Below are positions 25,701 to 36,960 of a stretch of DNA of 64,000 nt, piece by piece. Both the position numbers and the translations under genes were made by a program. The notes beneath the pieces are model-generated. The model worked only from the letters and a program-made list of their open reading frames with translations, was not told the DNA's origin and did no database searches. The stretch is taken from the NCBI GenBank assembly GCA_964036045.1, contig OZ038380.1, forward strand, positions 165,423,872 through 165,487,871. The letters are read 5' to 3'. Positions within the stretch are counted from its first letter, which is position 1. Each line of letters opens with the position of its first letter. Origin of the DNA: Eutreptiella sp. 'Long Island Sound 2002'. Lineage: Eukaryota > Euglenozoa > Euglenophyceae > Eutreptiales > Eutreptiaceae.

Positions 25701-28700
25701 GGTCTGCGCCCCTGCGCAGCCCCAGTCTGCGCCCATGCGCAGCCCCAGTCTGCGCTCATGCGCAGCCCCAGTCTGCGCTCATGCGCAGCCCCAGTCTGCG
25801 CTCATGGGCAGCCCCAGTCTGCGCTCATGGGCAGCCCCAGTCTGCGCCCCTGCGCAGCCCCAGTCTGCGCTCCTGCGCAGCCCCAGTCTGCGCTCATGCA
25901 CAGCCCCAGTCTGCGCTCATGCACAGCCCCGGTCTGCGCTCATGCGCAGCCCCAGTCTGCGCTCATGCGCAGCCCCAGTCTGCGCTCATGCGCAGGCCCA
26001 GTCTGCGCCCCTGCGCATCCCCAGTCTGCGCCCATGCACAGCCCCAGTCTGCGCTCATGCGCAGCCCCGGTCTGCGCCCCTGCGCAGCCCCAGTCTCCGC
26101 TCATGCGCAGCCCCAGTCTGCGCCCCTGCGCAGCCCCAGTCTGCGCTCATGCACAGCCCCAGTCTGCGCTCATGCACAGCCCCAGTCTGCGCTCATGCGC
26201 AGCCCCAGTCTGCGCCCCTGCGCAGCCCCAGTCTGCGCCCCTGCGCAGCCCCAGTCTGCGCTCATGCGCAGCCCCGGTCTGCGCCCCTGCGCAGCCCCAG
26301 TCTGCGCTCATGCGCAGCCCCAGTCTGCGCCCATGCGCAGCCCCAGTCTGCGCTCATGCGCAGCCCCAGTCTGCGCTCATGCGCAGCCCCAGTCTGCGCT
26401 CCTGCGCAGCCCCAGTCTGCGCTCATGCGCAGCCCCAGTCTGCGCTCATGCGCAGCCCCAGTCTGCGCTCATGCGCAGCCCCAGTATGCGCTCATGCACA
26501 GCCCCAGTCTGCGCTCATGCGCAGCCCCAGTCTGCGCTCATGGGCAGCCCCAGTCTGCGCTCATGCACAGCCCCAGTCTGCGCTCATGGGCAGCCCCAGT
26601 CTGCGCCCCTGCGCAGCCCCAGTCTGCGCTCCTGCGCAGCCCCAGTCTGCGCTCATGCACAGCCCCAGTCTGCGCTCATGCACAGCCCCAGTCTGCGCTC
26701 ATGCACAGCCCCAGTCTGCGCTCATGCGCAGCCCCAGTCTGCGCTCATGCGCAGCCCCAGTCTGCGCTCATGGGCAGCCCCACGCAGCGCCCCTGCGCAG
26801 CCCCAGTCTGCGCCCCTGCGCAGCCCCAGTCTGCGCTCCTGCGCAGCCCCAGTCTGCGCTCATGCACAGCCCCAGTCTGCGCTCATGCGCAGCCCCAGTC
26901 TGCGCTCATGCGCAGCCCCAGTCTGCGCTCATGTGCAGCCCCAGTCTGCGCTCATGCGCAGCCCCAGTCTGCGCTCATGCGCAGCCCCAGTCTGCGCTCA
27001 TGCACAGGCCCATGCTGCGCTCATGCGCAGCCCCAGTCTGCGCTCATGCGCAGCCCCAGTCTGCGCCCCTGCGCAGCCCCAGTCTGCGTGCATGCGCAGC
27101 CCCAGTCTGCGCTCCTGCGCAGCCCCAGTCTGCGCTCATGCGCAGCCCCAGTCTGCGCTCATGCGCAGCCCCAGTCTGCGCCCCTGCGCAGCCCCAGTCT
27201 GCGTGCATGCGCAGCCCCAGTCTGCGCTCCTGCGCAGCCCCAGTCTGCGCCCATGCGCAGCCCCAGTCTGCGCTCCTGCGCAGCCCCAGTCTGCGCCCAT
27301 GCGCAGCCCCAGTCTGCGCTCATGCGCAGCCCCAGTCTGCGCTCATGCACAGCCCCAGTCTGCGCTCATGCACAGCCCCAGTCTGCGCTCATGGGCAGCC
27401 CCAGTCTGCGCCCCTGCGCAGCCCCAGTCTGCGCCCCTGCGCAGCCCCAGTCTGCGCTCATGCGCAGCCCCAGTCTGCGCTCATGAGCAGCCCCAGTCTG
27501 CGCTCATGCGCAGCCCCAGTCTGCGCTCATGCGCAGCCCCAGTCTGCGCCCCTGCGCAGCCCCAGTCTGCGCCCATGCGCAGCCCCAGTCTGCGCTCATG
27601 CGCAGCCCCAGTCTGCGCTCATGCGCAGCCCCAGTCTGCGCCCATGCACAGCCCCAGTCTGCGCTCATGCGCAGCCCCGGTCTGCGCCCCTGCGCAGCCC
27701 CAGTCTCCGCTCATGCGCAGCCCCAGTCTGCGCCCCTGCGCAGCCCCAGTCTGCGCTCATGCACAGCCCCAGTCTGCGCTCATGCGCAGCCCCAGTCTGC
27801 GCCCCTGCGCAGCCCCAGTCTGCGCCCCTGCGCAGCCCCAGTCTGCGCCCCTGCGCAGCCCCAGTCTGCGCTCATGCGCAGCCCCGGTCTGCGCCCTTGC
27901 GCAGCCCCAGTCTGCGCTCCTGCGCAGCCCCAGTCTGCGCCCCTGCGCAGCCCCAGTCTGCGCAGCCCCAGTCTGCGCTCATGCGCAGCCCCGGTCTGCG
28001 CCCTTGCGCAGCCCCAGTCTGCGCTCATGCGCAGCCCCAGTCTGCGCCCCTGCGCAGCCCCAGTCTGCGCTCATGCGCAGCCCCAGTCTGCGCCCATGCG
28101 CAGCCCCAGTCTGCGCTCATGCGCAGCCCCAGTCTGCGCTCATGCGCAGCCCCAGTCTGCGCTCATGGGCAGCCCCAGTCTGCGCTCATGGGCAGCCCCA
28201 GTCTGCGCCCCTGCGCAGCCCCAGTCTGCGCTCCTGCGCAGCCCCAGTCTGCGCTCCTGCGCAGCCCCAGTCTGCGCTCATGCACAGCCCCAGTCTGCGC
28301 TCATGCACAGCCCCAGTCTGCGCTCATGCGCAGCCCCAGTCTGCGCTCATGGGCAGCCCCACGCAGCGCCCCTGCGCAGCCCCAGTCTGCGCCCCTGCGC
28401 AGCCCCAGTCTGCGCTCCTGCGCAGCCCCAGTCTGCGCTCATGCACAGCCCCAGCCTGCGCTCATGCGCAGCCCCAGTCTGCGCTCATGCGCAGCCCCAG
28501 TCTGCGCTCATGCGCAGCCCCAGTCTGCGCTCATGCGCAGCCCCAGTCTGCGCTCATGCACAGCCCCAGTCTGCGCTCATGCACAGGCCCATGCTGCGCT
28601 CATGCGCAGCCCCAGTCTGCGCTCATGCGCAGCCCCAGTCTGCGCCCCTGCGCAGCCCCAGTCTGCGTGCATGCGCAGCCCCAGTCTGCGCTCCTGCGCA

Positions 28701-30349
28701 GCCCCAGTCTGCGCTCATGCGCAGCCCCAGTCTGCGCTCATGCGCAGCCCCAGTCTGCGCTCATGCGCAGCCCAAGTCTGCGCTCATGCGCAGCCCCAGT
28801 CTGCGCTCATGCGCAGCCCCAGTCTGCGCTCATGCGCAGCCCCAGTCTGCGCTCATGCACAGCCCCATGCTGCGCTCATGCGCAGCCCCAGTCTGCGCTC
28901 ATGCGCAGCCCCAGTCTGCGCCCCTGCGCAGCCCCAGTCTGCGTGCATGCGCAGCCCCAGTCTGCGCTCCTGCGCAGCCCCAGTCTGCGCCCATGCGCAG
29001 CCCCAGTCTGCGCTCATGCGCAGCCCCAGTCTGCGCTCATGCGCAGCCCCAGTCTGCGCTCATGCGCAGCCCCAGTCTGCGCTCATGCGCAGCCCCAGTC
29101 TGCGCTCATGCGCAGCCCCAGTCTGCGATCATGCACAGCCCCAGTCTGCGCTCATGCACAGCCCCAGTCTGCGCTCATGCGCAGCCCCAGTCTGCGCCCA
29201 TGCACAGCCCCAGTCTGCGCTCATGCACAGCCCCAGTCTGCGCTCATGCACAGTCCCAGTCTGCGCTCATGCGCAGCCCCAGTCTGCGCTCATGCGCAGC
29301 CCCAGTCTGCGCTCATGCACAGCCCCAGTCTGCGCTCATGCGCAGCCCCAGTCTGCGCTCATGCGCAGCCCCAGTCTGCGCCCATGCGCAGCCCCAGTCT
29401 GCGCTCCTGCGCAGCCCCAGTCTGCGCTCCTGCGCAGCCCCAGTCTGCGCTCATGCGCAGCCCCAGTCTGCGCCCATGCGCAGCCCCAGTCTGCGCTCAT
29501 GTGCAGCCCCAGTCTGCGCTCATGCGCAGCCCCAGTCTGCGCCCATGCGCAGCCCCAGTCTGCGCCCATGCGCAGCCCCAGTCTGCGCTCATGCGCAGCC
29601 CCAGTCTGCGCTCATGCACAGCCCCAGTCTGCGCTCATGTGCAGCCCCAGTCTGCGCCCCTGCGCAGCCCCAGTCTGCGCTCCTGCGCATCCCCAGTCTG
29701 CGCTCCTGCGCAGCCCGAGTCTGCGCTCATGTACAGCCCCAGTCTGCGCTCATGCGCAGCCCCAGTCTGCGCTCATGCGCAGCCCCAGTCTGCGCTCCTG
29801 CGCAGCCCCAGTCTGCGCTCCTGCGCAGCCCCAGTCTGCGCTCATGCACAGCCCCAGTCTGCGCTCCTGCGCAGCCCCAGTCTGCGCTCCTGCGCAGCCC
29901 GAGTCTGCGCTCATGTACAGCCCCAGTCTGCGCTCATGCGCAGCCCCAGTCTGCGCTCATGCGCAGCCCCAGTCTGCGCTCCTGCGCAGCCCAAGTCTGC
30001 GCTCATGCGCAGCCCCAGTCTGCGCTCATGCGCAGCCCCAGTCTGCGCTCATGCGCAGCCCCAGTCTGCGCCCATGCACAGCCCCAGTCTGCGCTCATGT
30101 GCAGCCCCTGTCTGCGCCCATGCACAGCCCCAGTCTACGCTCATGCACAGCCCCAGTCTGCGCCCATGCGCAGCCCCAGTCTGCGCCCATGCGCAGCCCC
30201 AGTCTGCGCCCATGCGCAGCCCCAGTCTGCGCTCCTGCGCAGCCCCAGTCTGCGCTCATGCACAGCCCCAGTCTGCGCTCATGCGCAGCCCCAGTCTGCG
30301 CTCATGTGCAGCCCCAGTCTGCGCCCCTGCGCAGCCCCAGTCTGCGCTC

Positions 30350-30930
30350 ATGCGCAGCCCCAGTCTGCGCTCCTGCGCAGCCCCAGTCTGCGCCCCTGCG
30401 CAGCCCCAGTCTGCGCTCATGCAGAGCCCCAGTCTGCGCTCATGAGCAGCCCCAGTCTGCGCTCATGCGCAGCCCCAGTCTGCGCTCATGCGCAGCCCCA
30501 GTCTGCGCCCCTGCGCAGCCCCAGTCTGCGCTCATGCGCAGCCCCAGTCTGCGCTCATGCGCAGCCCCAGTCTGCGCTCATGCACAGCCCCAGTCTGCGC
30601 TCATGCGCAGCCCCAGTCTGCGCTCATGTGCAGCCCCAGTCTGCGCCCCTGCGCAGCCCCAGTCTGCGCTCATGCGCAGCCCCAGTCTGCGCTCATGCAC
30701 AGCCCCAGTCTGCGCTCATGCGCAGCCCCAGTCTGCGCTCATGCGCAGCCCCAGTCTGCGCTCATGCGCAGCCCCAGTCTGCGCTCATGTGCAGCCCCAG
30801 TCTGCGCCCCTGCGCAGCCCCAGTCTGCGCTCATGCGCAGCCCCAGTCTGCGCTCCTGCGCAGCCCCAGTCTGCGCCCCTGCGCAGCCCCAGTCTGCGCT
30901 CATGCAGAGCCCCAGTCTGCGCTCATGAGC
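30350..30930. repeat. Higher-order repeat pair in the array, 483-bp (21-unit) period
   Basis: A rare unit combination, CATGCAGAGCC followed one unit later by CATGAGCAG, occurs at 30418 and again at 30901. The distance is 483 bp, exactly 21 units. The surrounding variants also match, so the block was duplicated as a whole. Confidence 0.75.
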
Positions 30931-32815
30931 AGCCCCAGTCTGCGCTCATGCGCAGCCCCAGTCTGCGCTCATGCACAGCCCCAGTCTGCGCTCATGCGCA
31001 GCCCCAGTCTGCGCTCATGTGCAGCCCCAGTCTGCGCCCCTGCGCAGCCCCAGTCTGCGCTCATGCGCAGCCCCAGTCTGCGCTCATGCACAGCCCCAGT
31101 CTGCGCTCATGCGCAGCCCCAGTCTGCGCTCATGCGCAGCCCCAGTCTGCGCTCATGCGCAGCCCCAGTCTGCGCCCATGCGCAGCCCCAGTCTGCGCTC
31201 ATGTGCAGCCCCAGTCTGCGCTCATGCACAGCCCCAGTCTGCGCTCATGCACAGCCCCAGTCTGCGCCCATGCGCAGCCCCAGTCTGCGCTCATGCGCAG
31301 CCCCAGTCTGCGCTCATGCGCAGCCCCAGTCTGCGCTCATGCACAGCCCCAGTCTGCGCTCATGTGCAGCCCCAGTCTGCGCCCCTGCGCAGCCCCAGTC
31401 TGCACTCCTGCGCAGCCCCAGTCTGCGCTCATGCGCAGGCCCAGTCTGCGCTCATGCGCAGCCCCAGTCTGCGCTCATGCGCAGCCCCAGTCTGCGCCCC
31501 TGCGCAGCCCCAGTCTGCGCCCCTGCGCAGCCCCAGTCTGCGCTCATGCACAGCCCCAGTCTGCGCTCATGCGCAGCCCCAGTCTGCGCTCATGCGCAGC
31601 CCCAGTCTGCGCTCATGCGCAGCCCCAGTCTGCGCTCATGCACAGCCCCAGTCTGCGCTCATGCACAGCCCCAGTCTGCGCTCATGCGCAGCCCCAGTCT
31701 GCGCTCCTGCGCAGCCCCAGTCTGCGCTCATGCGCAGCCCCAGTCTGCGCTCATGCACAGCCCCAGTCTGCGCCCCTGCGCAGCCCCAGTCTGCGCCCCT
31801 GCGCAGCCCCAGTCTGCGCCCCTGCGAAGCCCCAGCCTGCGCCCATGCGCAGCCCCAGTCTGCGCTCATGCGCAGCCCCAGTCTGCGCTCATGCGCAGCC
31901 CCAGTCTGCGCTCATGCACAGCCCCAGTCTGCGCTCATGCGCAGCCCCAGTCTGCGCCCCTGCGCAGCCCCAGTCTGCGCTCATGCGCAGCCCCAGTCTG
32001 CGCTCATGCGCAGCCCCAGTCTGCACTCATGCACAGCCCCAGTCTGCGCTCATGCGCAGCCCCAGTCTGCGCCCATGCGCAGCCCCAGTCTGCGCTCATG
32101 CGCAGCCCCAGTCTGCGCTCATGCGCAGCCCCAGTCTGCGCTCATGCACAGCCCCAGTCTGCGCTCATGTGCAGCTCCAGTCTGCGCCCCTGCGCAGCCC
32201 CAGTCTGCACTCCTGCGCAGCCCCAGTCTGCGCTCATGCGCAGGCCCAGTCTGCGCTCATGCGCAGCCCCAGTCTGCGCTCATGCGCAGCCCCAGTCTGC
32301 GCCCCTGCGCAGCCCCAGTCTGCGCCCCTGCGCAGCCCCAGTCTGCGCTCATGCACAGCCCCAGTCTGCGCTCATGCGCAGCCCCAGTCTGCGCTCATGC
32401 GCAGCCCCAGTCTGCGCTCATGCGCAGCCCCAGTCTGCGCTCATGCACAGCCCCAGTCTGCGCTCATGCACAGCCCCAGTCTGCGCTCATGCGCAGCCCC
32501 AGTCTGCGCTCCTGCGCAGCCCCAGTCTGCGCTCATGCGCAGCCCCAGTCTGCGCTCATGCACAGCCCCAGTCTGCGCCCCTGCGCAGCCCCAGTCTGCG
32601 CCCCTGCGCAGCCCCAGTCTGCGCTCCTGCGCAGCCCCAGTCTGCGCTCATGCACAGCCCCAGTCTGCGCTCATGCACAGCCCCAGTCTGCGCTCATGCG
32701 CAGCCCCAGTCTGCGCTCATGCGCAGCCCCAATCTGCGCTCATGCACAGCCCCAGTCTGCGCTCATGGGCAGCCCCATGCTGCGCTCATGGGCAGCCCCA
32801 CGCAGCGCCCCTGCG

Positions 32816-33040
32816 CAGCCGCAGGCCGTGCCCCAGCGCGGCCGCATGCTGCGCCTCTTGTGCAGGCGCTGCGCCCATTACAGCTCCAGGCAGCGCCCCT
32901 GTGCAGCCGCATGCTGCTCCCCTGCCCAGAGCCACTCGGCGCCCCAGCACAGTCCCACACTGCGCCCGTGTGTGGCAGCCCCGCGCCGCGCCCCTGCGCG
33001 GTGCCACGCTACGCCCCTTGCGCAGCCCCGCGCTCCCCCC
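32816..33040. repeat. Diverged right edge of the 23-bp array
   Basis: The sequence keeps a roughly 23-bp rhythm of CTGCGCCCC-like and GCAGCC-like words, but nearly every unit differs from the consensus. It ends at a short C-run near 33040. Degenerate units at an array edge fit reduced homogenisation by unequal exchange. Confidence 0.7.
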
Positions 33041-34337
33041 CCCCCGAAAAACGGCCCACCACCACACCAAAGCGGAGCCCCCCCTCCCCCCCAAACACAA
33101 AATTTTTACGGCCTGTGACAGCCCCCGGTGGCGCGGGCTGTGCTGTCACTCGCTGCCCGCTTCGGCCCACCCTGGTGGGACCGAGTAAACCGCCCTGTGG
33201 ACGGTTGGGGGCTGCGATTTTCCGGCGGCCCCCCTTCGGCTTTGCCGTCGCCTCGGGCGGGCCAACCAGATACCAGATACCAGATACCCCACACCCCCAC
33301 ACCCCCACACCCCCCCACACCCCCCCACCCCCCCACACCCCCACACCCCCCCACACCCCCACACCCCCACACCCCCCCACACCCCCCCACACCCCCACAC
33401 CCCCACCCCCACACCCCCCCCACCCCCCCACACCCCCCCACCCCCACATCCCCACACCCCCCACACCCCCACACACCCCCACACCCCCCCACACACAAAC
33501 GGTTGTCTGGGGGTCGAGGGGTAAGGCACTGGGCGCGTGTAGCGGAGGCCCGGGTTCGGGGGCGGCGATCCCGGGGCTCGTGGGGGGGGACCCGGGGGCC
33601 GCAGAGACGAGACCCGGCGGGCGTGACCGGGTCCCCCGAGACCGAGCCCCCGGGTGACTGACGAAGCGGGAGAACGGGGGATCTGCAGGCCGCAGTACCG
33701 CCCTCCGCCCCCCCTCCGACGCGGGAGGGGGGGGGATGGCGTTGGGGGGGGGGGGTGCAGCATCCGGCGGTGCTCCGGGGGCCTCCACCCGCACGCCCCC
33801 CCCCCCCCGATCCGCCTCTGCGCCCCTACTCCCGGCGCCCCCCACGACTCCCCCTTGGCACCCCCCGCCCGGCCCCAGCCCAGGCCTTTGTGGAGTGCAG
33901 CCCCCCCCTACGCCTTGTGTGCGGGGGTGCCCAGGGGAGGCGTGTGCCTTGGGGGATGTCCCCTTCCTGGACCGCCGCGGGGGGGGGGTACGCCAGCGGA
34001 ATGAACATCCGCGTCGGAGGCGGCACAGGGACATGCCCGTGTTGCGTTTGGGGGAGACATGAGCACTGGGGCTGACCCCACCGCCACACGGCTCCCGCAA
34101 AGTTGATTCGATGGGGGGGGGGGGGGGGGCTTGGAGCCCCCCGCAAGGGGCCGGCTCTCTTGTTTCCATGTTCCTCATGCATACCCCATGACACAACCGC
34201 TGGCACTGTCACAGTTTATCACCGTCACTGTCACTGTCATGTGTGTCACTCCGGCGGGGGCTCCTCCCGTTGGTTGTCAGCCGCCCTAATACATCCCTGC
34301 GCCCCCCCCACCCCACCACCCCCAAAAGCCAAAGTTG
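33041..34337. other. Non-coding, low-complexity stretch between array and GST gene
   Basis: The stretch holds C-runs, the CA/C microsatellite at 33285-33497, and many G or C homopolymers of 8-14 bases (for example near 33730, 33800 and 34115). Overlapping open frames exist on both strands, but they are proline, glycine or arginine-rich by composition and show no recognisable domain. Confidence 0.7.
33285..33497. repeat. C-rich microsatellite (CCCCCACA-like units)
   Basis: This is an irregular run of 6-9-bp units made of C-tracts separated by ACA, about 210 bp long. The minus strand is G-rich, with repeated G-runs of 3-8 bases that could form G-quadruplexes. The ORFs read through it (proline/threonine or glycine/valine repeats) are compositional artefacts. 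Confidence 0.92.
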
Positions 34338-35497
34338 TCAGGCATTTGCATTGAGGAAAGCAGCTTGTGGCCCTTGGAGCCCCTTTCCGCACCCCCCGCC
34401 CCTTGAATTTGGGGGGGGCACCAAGCCCCCCCCCCCCCCACCCCCACCCCCAAAAGTACAATCTTCCCCAGCCCAAGTGCAGGTCTGGTCAGCACCGTGG
34501 CTAAGACAGAGGACACGGTTTGGCCTGAGGCGTGTGACACACCCGCCGGCCGTTGGGGGTCGACCACCAACAGTCATCAGCCCCGCGCCGGGCGCCGCAG
34601 GTTCACCGCCAACCGCCACCTGCCCTCGGCGCTGGGGCGCTCGGCCGGTGCGCACGCGGCGCACTCCTTTTCTGGCCCATGCCCCAGCCACAGCCCCGGG
34701 CACGTGCACGAGGGGGGGGCAGGACATACGTCGCTGAGAAAGGCGCCACGCGGCCTCGAGCGCCGGCGCTGTGCCGGCCGCCAGCGGCGCGCGCGGCGGC
34801 GCGGCCGCCGCGGCGTAGTCCCAGGGCTCGCCAACCCGCGACCCTGGGTCCCCCAAGCGCAGGCGGCGCGGCGCGTCCGCGCGGCGTTCCGGGTGCGCCT
34901 GGTAGACCCGCTGCTCGAAGCCGCGGTCCTGCCGGATCGCTGCGAACCCCCGCGTGCCCTCCATCGCCGCCCACCACGCGGCCAACCGCCGGTACGGGCC
35001 CTCCCGGTCCCGCATCGCGTCATCGCCTTTGAAGAACGACAGCCGCAGCGAGAGCTGCTGGAGCTTCCCGACCAACGCGGCGTCCGCCAGCGACGGCGCC
35101 GCGCCGCGGGCGAAGGGGCCGGCGCGCGCGCCCAACGCGGCGTCAAACTGCGCGATGCGGTACAACGCGGTGCCGCGCAGCGCGGCCTCGCGGTCCGGCT
35201 CGGCGTTCCCGAGCCACGTCGCGATGGCCCGGTCCGCCGGCGCCAGCGCGGCCTCCAACGACGCGGTCAGGGCCAGCGCCTCGTCTCGCGGGGGCCCGGG
35301 GGGCGGCAGGAGCGGGCCCTGGTCCCCAAACAGGTCCCCAAGGCGGCACAGGATGTCCAGGCTGCCCCACACCACCTCGTCCCCGATCCGCATGGCAGGC
35401 ACTTCGCCCGTGGGCACCATGTGCCTGTACCACCGGGGCTTGCGGGGCTCACGGGGGTCCCTCCCCATCGGCACACGCTCCGTGTGGTACCGCAAAC
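34338..35497 (-). CDS. GST-like protein, exon 2 (rest of thioredoxin fold and helical C-domain)
   Basis: Exon 2 follows an acceptor ending CTGCAG and completes the split Gly codon, giving ALEERG then [10 protein letters not shown] in one frame. Early residues carry the expected end of the thioredoxin fold: [12 protein letters not shown] with the cis-proline (VPA), then WGSLDIL in the glutathione-binding Ser position. The segment from about 60 to 200 residues into the exon is helical, with [14 protein letters not shown] and [17 protein letters not shown], as in GST C-terminal domains. The frame stays open to 34338, giving about 691 residues in total. The last ~120 residues are Gly/Pro-rich and read through a C-run at 34428-34440, so the true 3' end could be earlier or spliced. 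The third-position GC is very high, unlike the reductase gene at 52-56 kb. Confidence 0.78.
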
Positions 35498-35547
35498 CTG
35501 CAGCGCCGGGCAATGGCGGAGGGAAAATGACCCTTGAACCTCCACCC

Positions 35548-36392
35548 AAATGCACCGCACCCGCACCCGCACCCGCACCCGCACCCACACCCACACCCGC
35601 ACCCGCACCCACACCCGCACCCGCACGCGCACCCGCACCCGCACCCGCACCCGCACCCGCACGCGCACCCAAACCCGCACCCGCACCCGCACCCGCACGC
35701 GCACCCGCACGCGCACGCGCACGCGCACCCGCACCCACACCCACACCCGCACGCACACGCGCACGCGCACCCACACCCACACCCGCACCCGCACCCGCAC
35801 CCGCACCCGCACCCGCACGCGCACGCGCACGCGCACGCGCACCCGCACGCGCACCCGCACCCACACCCACACCCGCACCCACACCCGCACCCGCACCCGC
35901 ACCCACACCCGCACCCGCACCCGCACCCGCACCCGCACCCGCACCCGCACGCGCACGCGCACGCGCACGCGCACGCGCACCCACACCCACACCCGCACCC
36001 GCACCCGCACGCGCACCCACACCCGCACCCGCACCCGCACCCGCACCCGCACCCACACCCACACCCGCACCCGCACGCGCACGCGCACGCGCACGCGCAC
36101 CCACACCCACACCCACACCCGCACCCGCACCCGCACCCGCACCCGCACCCGCACCCGCACCCGCACCCGCTACCGCACCCGCACCCGCACCCACACCCGC
36201 ACCCGCACGCGCACGCGCACCCACACCCACACGCGCACCCACACCCACACCCACACCCGCACCCGCACCCGCACCCGCACCCACACCCGCACCCGCACCC
36301 GCACCCGCACCCGCACCCGCACCCGCACGCGCACCCGCACCCGCACCCACACCCACACCCACACCCGCACCCGCACCCGCACGCGCACCGCA
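35548..36392. repeat. CACCCG-type hexamer array inside the GST intron
   Basis: This is about 845 bp of 6-bp units on the plus strand: CACCCG with interspersed CACACC and CACGCG. A six-base unit keeps every frame open on both strands, producing spurious ORFs of alternating Arg-Thr, His-Pro, Ala-Pro, Val-Arg, Ala-Gly or Cys-Gly. On the transcribed strand it would be a G-rich intronic RNA. It lies about 50 bp upstream of the splice acceptor. Confidence 0.95.
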
Positions 36393-36466
36393 GTCGAATT
36401 TTCGAGAATTTTCGGATGCCATGAACCCAAACCCAACAAACAGCCATTTCGCGCTCATGGGGCCCA

Positions 36467-36960
36467 GGGCGCGGGCTGCATGGGCCCAGCGGCCACCACG
36501 TGGGCCCCCACGGGTGCTCGGGTCACTGCATTGTCCACAACGGACTCCCCAAACCCATCCCAAGGGTGGCTCAGGGGTTTTCAAGTGCCACTGAAGATGC
36601 TGAACACCAGAAATTTCGTGGGTTCCATGGGGCCCATGGCCCAGACTTCATGGGCCAAGCGGCCACTACGTGCGTCCTCATGGGTGCTTGGGTACCCGTA
36701 TTAAGACCAAACGATCACCCTAACCCATCCAAAGGGCGATGGAAGGGGGTCATAAAAAGTCAAAATTTTGGAAAATTCTGGAGGCCACTACTCAGCCTAC
36801 ACAACACTGATTGCAGCAACTTTCGGGGGTGCCATGGCCCGGGCTATATTGGCCTAGCGGCCACTACGTGGGTCCCCATGTCACCCTTGTCACCAAATGA
36901 TCACCCAAACCCGTCCCAAGGGCGACACAGGGGCTTCGCAAAAGTGGAGTGTACGAAAAT
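36467..36960. repeat. Three diverged tandem copies of a ~150-190-bp repeat
   Basis: Copies near 36467-36597, 36612-36790 and 36815-36960 share the core GGCC(A/T)AGCGGCCAC(T/C)ACGTGGGTCC, and then a second shared block like CAAACCCATCCCAAGGG. Identity is partial, so the duplications are old. They sit in the GST intron and carry no coding signal. Confidence 0.7.

Larger units (their letters stand above)
1..32815. repeat. 23-bp satellite array, about 1,425 tandem units
   Basis: The consensus unit is CAGTCTGCGCTCATGCGCAG followed by CCC (23 bp), repeated head to tail from the first base of the window, so the left end is not seen. Common variants are TCAT replaced by CCAT, TCCT or CCCT, and GCGCAG replaced by GCACAG, GGGCAG or GTGCAG. 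A 26-bp form with an extra CAG occurs only in the first ~7.8 kb. Rare length changes include a 2-bp loss near 14190 and an 8-bp loss near 27960. Because 23 is not divisible by 3, each forward frame reads the same 23-residue cycle (MRSPSLRSCAA, PVCAHAQPQSAL), and all three frames stay open for thousands of codons. About 17 scattered variant units create stops. I see no promoter, intron signal or unique coding sequence, so I call it satellite DNA and not a gene. Confidence 0.97.

Noticed and set aside
1-32815. CRISPR array
   Set aside because: The units are contiguous with no spacers, the genome is eukaryotic, and no cas genes are present.
33504-33580. A tRNA-like or SINE-like sequence (GGTCGAGGGGTAAGGC and GGGTTCGGGG resemble the A and B boxes)
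   Set aside because: The T-arm lacks the A58 and CC of a real B box, the acceptor ends do not pair, and no anticodon stem is evident. It is too weak to call.
33106-33763. Gly/Val-rich and Pro/Thr-rich ORFs over the C-rich microsatellite
   Set aside because: These are compositional artefacts of C-runs and CA words.
35267-36447. ORFs encoding Val-Arg, Cys-Gly, His-Pro or Arg-Thr repeats
   Set aside because: They are readings of the CACCCG hexamer, which keeps all frames open on both strands.
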